This document shows, in pieces, positions 1 through 7,006 of a DNA stretch of 8,359 bases. Every line of letters starts with the position of its first letter. Within the stretch, counting starts at the first letter, position 1. The stretch is from an uncultured Oscillospiraceae bacterium (GTDB lineage: Bacteria; Bacillota; Clostridia; Oscillospirales; Acutalibacteraceae), in the NCBI GenBank assembly GCA_902495835.1, contig CABUYS010000058.1, positions 1 to 8,359 on the forward strand, written 5' to 3'. A program made the translations under genes and the position numbers. The notes under the pieces are model-generated. The model did no database searches and was not told the DNA's origin. It saw only the letters and a list, made by a program, of their open reading frames with translations.

Positions 1-932
1 AATCTTCCCGTTTCGGGGTCATAATAGCGATAATTCAAATAATAAAGTTTGGTTTCTGAATCATAATAATAACCACGGTAGCGGAGCGGATTTATGTACC
101 CAATGTGAGACTTATCGTTTGATATATCATTTCCATTTGCATCAGTCATTGAAAGTAATTTACCCCATGAATCATATACATAATTTGCAACAATTGCCCC
201 GTTTGTATCTTTAATTCCCACGATATCACTTTGAGCATTAAATATGTAAAAATAATCTACGCCCTTATAATTAAAGCTCGGAGAGGTGATGTCCTTTGGA
301 ATGTACCATTTAAACGTGCTTTTATTATCATTTTGAGTTATATTTGATACATCCTCAAAATTGAAATTTATTGTTTCGCCATTTACTACTTTTTTAATTC
401 TTCTTCCGTTTTTACCATAAAAATACTGAATATTTGTGTCTGGATTTGAAGCTTTTTTGAGTTTACCGTTTTCCCATGTAAAAGTCCAGCCATTGTGATA
501 ACTGATAGGATTTCCAAGCTTATCATAAGTAATGCTCCGATCATTATATGAAATCATTTCTCCTACATCGTTATATTTGTATTTAATTGTTTTTTCGGAG
601 TTCGATTCAATAATATCCTCATTTGAAAAAGGATATATTTTTTTATTCAAAATATTTCCATTTGCATCATAAGAATACAGAATTGTTTTGTTTTGAATTG
701 CATTATTTTCACGAATCAACTGTTTTTTTGAATCATAAAAATATCGAATTTTTGGTGCACCATCATATTTGATGACCGAGATACAATTTTCATTACAAAA
801 ATCATAGCTTACAGTCTTTTCTTGTAGTAAGTTTGCAGAAGTGCTAAAAGCTGAGGTAAAAGTTTGCGTCCCCATAAGTATTGCTAAACCAAATGCCAAA
901 ACTGAACGTAATATATTATTTTTCAAATTCAA
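1..932 (-). CDS. Secreted RHS/YD-repeat protein, 3' end beyond window
   Basis: The reverse strand is open from a TTG near 932 to the window edge, about 310 residues without a stop. The N-terminus is a Sec-type signal (basic NLKNN, then a hydrophobic stretch LAFGLAILMG, ending near TSAFS). The rest is YD/RHS repeat: YDANGN, YDKLGNPISY, a GWTFTWENGKLKKA unit, YGKNGRRIKK, NYVYDSWGKL, then the core motif RYRGYYYDSETKLYYLNYRY with YDPETGR at the edge. In RHS proteins this core ends the beta-shell and the variable, often toxic, C-terminal tip follows, so the tip probably lies just outside. The repeat part is short for an RHS protein. The start is TTG 932 or TTG 926. An AAGGAG at 942-937 lies 4 nt from the first and 10 nt from the second, so 926 is also reasonable. 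It starts 12 nt after the GTPase stop, so co-transcription is likely. Family assignment is firm. Toxin activity is inference. Confidence 0.88.
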   Translation of the reverse strand, partial: MNLKNNILRSVLAFGLAILMGTQTFTSAFSTSANLLQEKTVSYDFCNENCISVIKYDGAPKIRYFYDSKKQLIRENNAIQNKTILYSYDANGNILNKKIYPFSNEDIIESNSEKTIKYKYNDVGEMISYNDRSITYDKLGNPISYHNGWTFTWENGKLKKASNPDTNIQYFYGKNGRRIKKVVNGETINFNFEDVSNITQNDNKSTFKWYIPKDITSPSFNYKGVDYFYIFNAQSDIVGIKDTNGAIVANYVYDSWGKLLSMTDANGNDISNDKSHIGYINPLRYRGYYYDSETKLYYLNYRYYDPETGR

Positions 933-944
933 CAAACTCCTTTT

Positions 945-1634
945 TTAAAGTAAGATACACAAACCGCCACCTTTTTTAACTTCAAACCTTTTCAGCATTC
1001 CAGAATCAGGGTCAGAACTTGAAAGCTCCATTGAAGAGTAATAGCGATTAAACAAGAAATCAGTCAAGGTAGCAATTCCTCTGTCACCATCAATTTTAGA
1101 AGAACAACTTATATATGCACATGGAATCGCTTTTGCAACGCCCTCGAGCATTGTTATCTGCCTTCCTGCATTAACAATATTTGCATGTCTTTTATCATAT
1201 TTACTTCCGACTATTATAATTTTTCCTGTTGATTTTATTTTTTCGTGAATATCACTATACAGCTTGTTTATATAACTCTCAGAACGTACATCAAATGGTT
1301 TGCTTATGTCATGGACTATAATCACAAAATCTGCGTTTTGAGTAAACGCCACAACTTCATTGTAATAACTTTCAGCCCCAGCCGTATCCCATACATTAAA
1401 CTGTACTTCCTGATTGTTAATTGTTTTTGTAACATTTTCTCGAACCATTAGGTCAGAACGAGCTTCTGTCATGTCAAATTCATAACCTAAAATCCTTTTC
1501 CACAGCGATGTTTTACCTCCGCTTAAGTCACCGACCAAAACTACACGGGCGTACTTATCGGCAGCTAAAGCTGACGATGTCCCAAATAAGATAATCATCA
1601 TAAAAATCGCAAATATATTTTTTAATCTGCGCAT
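945..1634 (-). CDS. Secreted Ras/Rab-like small GTPase with C-terminal CaaX box
   Basis: 229 aa from ATG 1634. GAGGAG at 1648-1643 sits 8 nt upstream; the in-frame GTG at 1643 overlaps that site and is less likely. Residues 1-25 form a Sec signal (MRRLKN, hydrophobic core, ALA-A cleavage region). The G domain follows: P-loop GDLSGGKTS (35-43), beta-strand plus WDTAG (82-86), VIIVHDIS (104-111), VGSKYD as G4 (142-147, Ser for the usual Asn) and SCSSK as G5 (176-180). Spacing from WDTAG places Ser60 at the switch I Thr and Ala87 at the catalytic Gln (Ras Gln61), so weak GTP hydrolysis is predicted. The tail runs KKGGG-L-C-I-L-L (220-229): a Cys-aliphatic-aliphatic-Leu box of the type geranylgeranylated in eukaryotes. 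Known bacterial Ras-like proteins such as MglA are cytosolic, so a signal peptide is odd. It lies 40 nt after the pseudo-GTPase gene and 12 nt before the RHS gene. The GTPase fold is clear. An effector role in host cells is inference. Confidence 0.9.
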   Translation of the reverse strand: MRRLKNIFAIFMMIILFGTSSALAADKYARVVLVGDLSGGKTSLWKRILGYEFDMTEARSDLMVRENVTKTINNQEVQFNVWDTAGAESYYNEVVAFTQNADFVIIVHDISKPFDVRSESYINKLYSDIHEKIKSTGKIIIVGSKYDKRHANIVNAGRQITMLEGVAKAIPCAYISCSSKIDGDRGIATLTDFLFNRYYSSMELSSSDPDSGMLKRFEVKKGGGLCILL

Positions 1635-1674
1635 TAACAACACTCCTCAAAATTTTGTTGTAACACTTTGTACA

Positions 1675-2502
1675 CTAGAGCAGTTCCCATTGATAATAAT
1701 ATAAGTCCTCCGACGACTCCTCCTGCGGTGCTACATATATTTTTTTTTTAGGTTCTTTAATGTTTTCACCCATTTTACCGCTTACTGTTCCTTCACCAAT
1801 ACTCCTGTATGCTTCACCTGAAATCCATCGGAGTGTTACAGTTACACTTCTTACATATGTTATGTCGGGATGTCCACGTCCCCATTTATTGTCTACGTGG
1901 AAAAACCGTTCCAACGAACAGGTAAAATCGTTTAACTGTTCTCGTCGTTTATTGTAGGTTTCTACATCCAAACGAGATTTCCCGTAGGTAACAAAATTTA
2001 TTGCATTGTGCCACCAATTTCTACGAAACCAATTTCCCTGTAAGTGATTGATATAGCAAGTAAGTGGAGAATGAATATCCTTTAATTTTTTTAAATCTTT
2101 TTCAAAAAATATTTTACTTTCCACAATAGGGTCTAAAGATGGATCGGAAATATCATAAAGAACAATTACCGCGCTACATTTTTTGATAATGCTATCTAAA
2201 TCTGACACGTCCCCGCCATCTGGGATAATATGAAATTTAATGTGATAATTTGTATCAATATCGGTGGCACGGACTACCGTTGAAAGTTCTTCGGTATTAA
2301 CTTCAGATGTAAACTCAACTTCCATAGGATGCTCTATAGCTTTATATTCACACAACCTATGTGCGTAATTTAAAGCTTCACCTCTGCTTTGGCATAATAT
2401 TGCGACATGCACTTGATAATCAATGGCACTTACTTTTGTCATCGGAAAAACAAAACTAACCACAAACAAAAGCGATAGAAAACATGAAATGATTTTTTTC
2501 AT
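1675..2502 (-). CDS. Secreted degenerate small-GTPase-like protein (pseudo-GTPase)
   Basis: 275 aa from ATG 2502, with AGAGG at 2514-2510, 7 nt upstream. A Sec signal covers about residues 1-26 (MKKIIS, long hydrophobic core, KVSA). The mature part aligns by eye with the next gene. DYQVHVAILCQSRGEAL matches its DKYARVVLVGDLSGGKT strand and loop, but Ala43 replaces the P-loop lysine. FHIIPDGGD (90-98) matches FNVWDTAGA, with Pro94 for the DxxG aspartate. CSAVIVLYDISDP (109-121) matches ADFVIIVHDISKP. TCYINHLQ (148-155) stands where SKYD is in the neighbour, so the guanine-specificity motif is also lost. After that comes a Trp-rich insert (WFRRNWW, 158-164) and a C-terminal extension of about 70 residues ending YYYQWELL, without a CaaX box. 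First gene of the apparent operon. Nucleotide binding is unlikely. A partner, inhibitor or scaffold role beside the intact GTPase is inference. Confidence 0.82.
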   Translation of the reverse strand: MKKIISCFLSLLFVVSFVFPMTKVSAIDYQVHVAILCQSRGEALNYAHRLCEYKAIEHPMEVEFTSEVNTEELSTVVRATDIDTNYHIKFHIIPDGGDVSDLDSIIKKCSAVIVLYDISDPSLDPIVESKIFFEKDLKKLKDIHSPLTCYINHLQGNWFRRNWWHNAINFVTYGKSRLDVETYNKRREQLNDFTCSLERFFHVDNKWGRGHPDITYVRSVTVTLRWISGEAYRSIGEGTVSGKMGENIKEPKKKIYVAPQEESSEDLYYYQWELL

Positions 2503-2605
2503 ATATATACCTCTTCTTTCTTATAAAAATTTCAATAAAACCTTACTTTTGTGCCACATTTTGCCATTTAGCAAACCAGACATTAAAATAGAAATTTACA
2601 TTTTG

Positions 2606-2634
2606 AGTATATAATCGACCTCCAGTTTAAAAAT
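2606..2634 (-). promoter_or_regulatory. Weak candidate promoter for the secreted-GTPase operon
   Basis: On the minus strand a TATACT (2611-2606) could be a -10 box. The -35 position 17 nt upstream is only T-rich (ATTTTT). Transcription would start near 2599 and leave a leader of about 97 nt containing a small hairpin, TTTGC/GCAAA at 2560-2575. No better promoter was seen between 2503 and 2700. Confidence 0.22.
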
Positions 2635-2737
2635 AATTAAATATAACTCTAATCTTTTTAATTATTCATTGAAAGAATCTATAGTCTGAGCAAATTTACA
2701 ACATCAAAGACTAGATTGTTATACACAATTATTATAA

Positions 2738-2763
2738 GTTATTTGGAATTTATTTCAAATAAC
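2738..2763. repeat. 11-bp perfect-length inverted repeat in intergenic DNA
   Basis: GTTATTTGGAA and TTTCAAATAAC flank a 4-nt loop, giving 11 pairs with one G-T wobble. There is no T-tract on either side, so it is not a typical terminator. It stands in the 380-bp AT-rich stretch between the secreted-GTPase operon and the plus-strand promoter at 2885. I see no gene in 2515-2884. Confidence 0.45.
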
Positions 2764-2884
2764 CCAAGACCTAATTTTATCAATTTCTCCATTTGATCTA
2801 TAAATTATGTAGCTAATGAAATCTCATTTATTAAATGGCGCTAATATTTTTTATATACACATCAATATTCCATATATCCCAAAA

Positions 2885-2913
2885 TTTAAAAAGAATACAT
2901 CGTGTGCTATAAT
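2885..2913 (+). promoter_or_regulatory. Candidate sigma-A promoter with extended -10
   Basis: TATAAT at 2908-2913 is preceded by TGC (extended -10, TGn), and a TTTAAA -35 (4 of 6 consensus bases) lies at 2885-2890 with 17-nt spacing. It points to the small plus-strand unit that ends at the terminator at 3329-3352. Confidence 0.45.
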
Positions 2914-3131
2914 TTGTTTTTATATAAATAAAACTAAATATCATTCTTGCAAATCAGCAATTTGTTTGAAAAAATTTTAAAAATATCTGAAAATACCATT
3001 AAAATATTCACTAATATATACTGAAATTTGCGAAAGATATTTTATGGCCATATCTACTTTGTGTGCTAACTCTGACAAAAATATTAATATTTATTTTGTG
3101 GATGAAAATTCTAAAGATAATATGATGTCTG

Positions 3132-3302
3132 ATGTTAATGGATGTGTTATGTATGATTGTTTTAGATTTTTCTGTTTTGATTTTTGTAGCCATTAAAAAT
3201 ACAACTGACTATTGTAACTCTTTAATGGATAAGGTAATAAACATTTCAATTAAATCAGCCAAACGAACTAAAGAAGCAGCATTGTGGGCATATGATAACT
3301 GA
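3132..3302 (+). CDS. Possible small membrane peptide, 56 aa
   Basis: From ATG 3132 (or ATG 3138) an open frame gives a hydrophobic segment of about 20 residues (VLCMIVLDFSVLIFVAI), then a polar, Lys-rich tail (MDKVINISIKSAKRTKEAAL) ending AYDN before TGA. The stop is 26 nt before a good terminator, which supports real transcription. No Shine-Dalgarno site precedes either ATG. A second overlapping frame (3044-3196, 50 aa, Cys/Phe-rich end) is an alternative, and the two could be halves of one frameshifted gene. I do not recognise either product. Confidence 0.28.
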   Translation: MLMDVLCMIVLDFSVLIFVAIKNTTDYCNSLMDKVINISIKSAKRTKEAALWAYDN

Positions 3303-3328
3303 ATTTAAGTTTAAATACAACTATCGTT

Positions 3329-3352
3329 ACGACCTTAAATGGTCGTTTTTTT
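3329..3352 (+). terminator. Rho-independent terminator
   Basis: A perfect 6-bp stem ACGACC / GGTCGT with a 6-nt loop TTAAAT is followed at once by seven T. It closes the small plus-strand unit starting near 2920. Confidence 0.7.
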
Positions 3353-3464
3353 ATGTCCATTTTTACATTTAATTTCATATATAAACACATTCAGAGAAAT
3401 TCTCCGAAAAACCACCATTCATACAGTGACAAACTTTTTTAATCTGTGCCTATAAAATCTAATT

Positions 3465-3509
3465 AATAGCCAATATCTAAGTTTTTACCACATAGTTTGG
3501 CTATTTTTT
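3465..3509 (+). terminator. Terminator-like hairpin, long loop
   Basis: AATAGCCAA (3465-3473) pairs perfectly with TTGGCTATT (3497-3505), with a 23-nt loop and a T run through 3509. No gene is seen directly upstream (3353-3464 looks empty), so it may mark the end of a decayed gene or act in a leader. Confidence 0.42.
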
Positions 3510-3675
3510 AAATTAAAAATATCAGAAAGTGCGTAACCTGAAATAATTTAGGTGTAAACACTTGTAAAAAGGGGATTTTTAAGTTGTATAAATAGTTTTT
3601 TGTCTTGTATCAAATCAAATCACAAATAATATTCCCGCTTAAACAGGACATATTTATAATGCCTAAATTTTAAAA

Positions 3676-3717
3676 AGCAGAGTTTGCACAATAACGTGTT
3701 AAGCTCTGCTCTTTTTT
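3676..3717 (+). terminator. Terminator-like hairpin before the recombinase module
   Basis: AGCAGAG (3676-3682) pairs with CTCTGCT (3704-3710). The stem can continue inside through CAC/GTG. Six T follow on the plus strand and a run of five A precedes it, so it could also work on the minus strand. A perfect -10 box TATAAT lies just upstream at 3655-3660, without a clear -35. If that box is used, this hairpin would form at the very 5' end of the transcript carrying the leader peptide and sigma-like gene. Confidence 0.55.
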
Positions 3718-3736
3718 GGTTCATGAGGACAAGCCT

Positions 3737-3778
3737 ATGGTGAAACGGTGGTTTCTCTATTACATACGTTACCCATAG
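3737..3778 (+). CDS. Putative 13-aa leader peptide within a hairpin
   Basis: ATG 3737 is preceded by TGAGGA with GAGG at 3725-3728, an 8-nt spacing. It encodes MVKRWFLYYIRYP and stops at TAG 3776, 48 nt before the GTG of the sigma-like gene. Half of the residues are aromatic or basic. The same bases form a hairpin: CTATGG (3735-3740) pairs with CCATAG (3773-3778), and AACG (3744-3747) with CGTT (3767-3770). Start and stop codons are thus in the two arms of one stem. The layout resembles translational attenuators in front of regulated genes on mobile elements. Expression and role are inference. Confidence 0.45.
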   Translation: MVKRWFLYYIRYP

Positions 3779-3826
3779 TCACTCCGAATTGTTTGAAAAA
3801 ATCAAATAATTTGGAGGTTAGCGGTT

Positions 3827-4216
3827 GTGAAAAATCATCGTAACGATATAAAAAATGAAATAGCTTATTTTTATAAAGTAATAAAAAATATGGATTCAAA
3901 GGATAATATTAAAAATTCAAAAATAAGAGAACATGAAATTTCTCTTCAAGAAATTGTATATGATAATTTTTCGGACGATTTTGATGTGGACAAGCAAGCT
4001 GCAGAACAAAGTTTACTCGGTTGGATAGAATTAATCGAAAATGAAAATTTACATAAAGCGGTGAAAAGTTTATCAATTGAAGACCAGATTTTTATTAGTT
4101 ATATAGTAAAGGAGTGCCGAACTCAGCGTGAATTATCAAAAATTTATAAAGTAGACCATAGGACAATCGGGAGAAAATTTGAGAAAATATTAAATGTAAT
4201 CAGGAAATTTTTGTAA
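3827..4216 (+). CDS. Sigma-70 region 4-like HTH regulator, 129 aa
   Basis: GTG start at 3827 with GGAGG at 3813-3817, 9 nt away. The N-terminal half is Lys/Asn-rich and charged. A middle helix region (ADQ-type, QSLLGWIELIENENL, about 65-80) leads to the C-terminal helix-turn-helix: LSIEDQIFISYIVKE, then RTQRELSKIYKVDHRTIGRK (about 98-118) and a basic helix to the end. The order fits sigma-70 region 4 or a derived one-domain DNA-binding protein. No region 2 (core and -10 binding) is evident, and at 129 aa it is shorter than full ECF sigma factors. Such small sigma-like proteins are common in clostridial conjugative and mobilizable elements, just upstream of recombinase modules as here. It probably controls element genes; its target promoter is unknown. 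A weak hairpin CCCTCA/TGAGGG (4264-4293) follows the gene. Confidence 0.68.
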   Translation: MKNHRNDIKNEIAYFYKVIKNMDSKDNIKNSKIREHEISLQEIVYDNFSDDFDVDKQAAEQSLLGWIELIENENLHKAVKSLSIEDQIFISYIVKECRTQRELSKIYKVDHRTIGRKFEKILNVIRKFL

Positions 4217-4310
4217 ATAAAGTAGAAATATTAAATTTTTTCAGAAAACACGCCCCAAAAACACCCTCAAAAGACTCTTTATATATATGAGGGGATAAAT
4301 TTTCACTCTA

Positions 4311-4331
4311 TGTACTTTGAAAACCGAATAA
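4311..4331 (+). promoter_or_regulatory. boxA-like antitermination sequence
   Basis: TGTACTTTGAAAACCGAATA closely resembles the boxA region of Firmicutes rRNA operons (TGTTCTTTGAAAACT type). There is no rRNA here. It directly precedes the structured leader at 4336-4486, so it may load Nus factors on the transcript that contains tnpW and the recombinase gene. The match is by eye from memory of the consensus. Confidence 0.4.
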
Positions 4332-4335
4332 CAAA

Positions 4336-4486
4336 ATCTCAGCAACAATTAAAGATACTCCTGCCCAGTCACAGTCCGAGCGTTGAAACAAAACAAAGTT
4401 GTTTTGTAAGCCGTCGCAGGCAATGAGGGTAGTTCCAATATTGGGGACGTGAAATTCGTGTGCCATTTTTTATAGTGGGCTGAGAT
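4336..4486 (+). ncRNA. Structured leader RNA upstream of tnpW
   Basis: A perfect 8-bp outer stem, ATCTCAGC (4336-4343) with GCTGAGAT (4479-4486), encloses about 135 nt. Inside, CCTGC (4360-4364) pairs with GCAGG (4416-4420). Within that lies a hairpin ACAAAAC/GTTTTGT (4388-4407). A palindrome CCAATATTGG (4435-4444) and a small ACG/CGT hairpin (4446-4459) follow. GC content is visibly higher than in flanking DNA, and no reading frame covers it. It ends 14 nt before the tnpW ribosome binding site (4501-4506). The architecture suggests a conserved cis-acting RNA of TnpX-type elements, but I do not recognise the class. A trans-acting RNA is possible. Confidence 0.55.
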
Positions 4487-4515
4487 ATTTTAAATTTTTT
4501 AAGGAGAAAACACAC

Positions 4516-4689
4516 ATGACTGATTCATTTGAAACAATCTCGTTTACGAAACAGAGTAAAACTAAAATTGGAAAAACAACCTATATTATTAACTCTTATT
4601 TCGACAACAGCGGAGAAACATTAAAAGAAAAAATTAAAAATTTGTTGGTATCGGAGATTCAGAAAAAATCCGAGCAAATGGCTCTATAA
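4516..4689 (+). CDS. tnpW: TnpW-like transposon-encoded small protein, 57 aa
   Basis: ATG 4516 with AAGGAG at 4501-4506, 9 nt upstream. The protein starts MTDSFETISFTKQSK, then the family hallmark TKIGKTTYIINSYFDNSGET (about 16-35), and a Lys-rich amphipathic helix KEKIKNLLVSEIQKKSEQ. Size, motif and position just before a TnpX-type recombinase fit the TnpW family of clostridial mobilizable elements (Tn4451 type and relatives). Its biochemical role is not established in the literature I recall. The 71-nt gap to the recombinase holds an inverted repeat and a -10-like box. The stop codon lies in the loop of a short TGGCT/AGCCA hairpin. Confidence 0.8.
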   Translation: MTDSFETISFTKQSKTKIGKTTYIINSYFDNSGETLKEKIKNLLVSEIQKKSEQMAL

Positions 4690-4735
4690 AGCCAAAAAAC
4701 ATGATATAATATAATTGTAAACATTGTTTTTGGCT
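4679..4735 (+). promoter_or_regulatory. Competing hairpins around a -10 box between tnpW and recombinase
   Basis: AGCCAAAAA (4690-4698) pairs with TTTTTGGCT (4727-4735), 9 bp. The same AGCCA can instead pair with TGGCT at 4679-4683, which contains the last codons of tnpW. Between the arms lies TATAAT (4705-4710) preceded by TGA, an extended -10, without a good -35. Either a promoter inside an operator palindrome or an RNA switch linking tnpW translation to recombinase expression would fit. Confidence 0.38.
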
Positions 4736-4760
4736 GTTAATTTGAAAGGAGAAAGGCTAA

Positions 4761-6530
<1,770 letters not shown>

Positions 6531-6552
6531 AAACAATCTTACTCTTCAACAA

Positions 6553-6593
6553 TGGATAATCATTAAGAAAACCAAGACCCTAATGGTTATCCA
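6553..6593. repeat. Inverted repeat between recombinase and tRNA-Leu
   Basis: GGATAATCATTA (6554-6565) pairs with TAATGGTTATCC (6581-6592), 12 bp with one T-G wobble plus a closing T-A. The loop is 15 nt. There is no solid T-tract on either side. It may serve as a two-way terminator between the converging recombinase and tRNA genes, or as part of the element's right end. Confidence 0.4.
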
Positions 6594-6596
6594 GCA

Positions 6597-6681
6597 TGGT
6601 GCGGTCAGCGGGACTTGAACCCGCACGTCTTGCGACACATGCCCCTCAAACATGCCTGTCTGCCGATTCCAGCATGACCGC
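6597..6681 (-). tRNA. tRNA-Leu(GAG)
   Basis: Class II tRNA read from 6681 to 6597. Acceptor arms GCGGTCA and TGACCGC pair fully; discriminator A (6600) and an encoded CCA (6599-6597) follow. The anticodon stem CATGT/GCATG encloses loop TTGAGGG, giving anticodon GAG (reads CUC/CUU). The long variable arm TGTCGCAAGACGTG and T arm CGGGTTCAAGTCCCG are typical of Leu. Its 3' end faces the recombinase gene, 66 bp away. Confidence 0.95.
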
Positions 6682-6698
6682 TTAAGTATTACCTATAT

Positions 6699-6737
6699 AG
6701 GATATCACAATATAATAAATTTGTCAATAAACGTCAA
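6699..6737 (-). promoter_or_regulatory. Overlapping promoters for tRNA-Leu
   Basis: Two matches on the minus strand. TTGACA (6727-6722) with 17 nt to TATCCT (6704-6699) would start near 6692. TTGACG (6737-6732) with 17 nt to TATATT (6714-6709) would start near 6702. Both give short leaders before the tRNA at 6681. The first has a perfect -35, the second the better -10. Confidence 0.5.
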
Positions 6738-6840
6738 CGTACATATATGTATTATATAAATACTTTTTTTATACAAATAAACCTTTTGAATCTATTTAAG
6801 CATATTTTTTATAATTAAATTCTCAATAATTAGTACAAAA

Positions 6841-6873
6841 AACTGACACATACATAAACCAGTATCAGTTTTT
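6841..6873. terminator. Weak two-way hairpin
   Basis: AACTGA (6841-6846) pairs with TCAGTT (6865-6870). T follows to 6873 on the plus strand, and A before it gives T on the minus strand. The stem is only 6 bp and AT-rich. An alternative stem ACATACA/TGTATGT overlaps it. It lies over the 5' part of a decayed reading frame, so function is doubtful. The stretch 6738-6840 holds nothing else I can name. Confidence 0.25.
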
Positions 6874-7006
6874 GTATGTAGAAAACCACATAATAGTCGC
6901 GTAGTTCCGTGATAGCTTAAGCGATGCAGGAAAGGCAAAAAAGTAAAATAGATTAGCAGTCTGGAAACTGCTAAAAGATACATCAAAAGGAGGACATTTA
7001 AAGTGA
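6842..7006 (+). pseudogene. Decayed gene fragment 1
   Basis: One frame reads as protein-like text broken by two stops: TDTYINQYQFLYVENHIIVA, stop (6902), FRDSLSDAGKAKK, stop (6944), NRLAVWKLLKDTSKGGHLK, then TGA at 7004. The three stops are of different kinds, so recoding is unlikely. The start is not identifiable. The TGA overlaps the GTG of the next frame, which is typical of coupled genes and argues that both were once real. I do not recognise the family. Confidence 0.35.

Noticed and set aside
3011..3193. 60-aa minus-strand open frame rich in Lys, Ile and Asn
   Set aside because: No ribosome binding site, low-complexity composition typical of AT-rich shadow frames, and opposite to the better-supported plus-strand unit.
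4311..4331. rRNA operon spacer
   Set aside because: Only the boxA-like stretch resembles 16S-23S spacers. No rRNA or tRNA sequence is adjacent.
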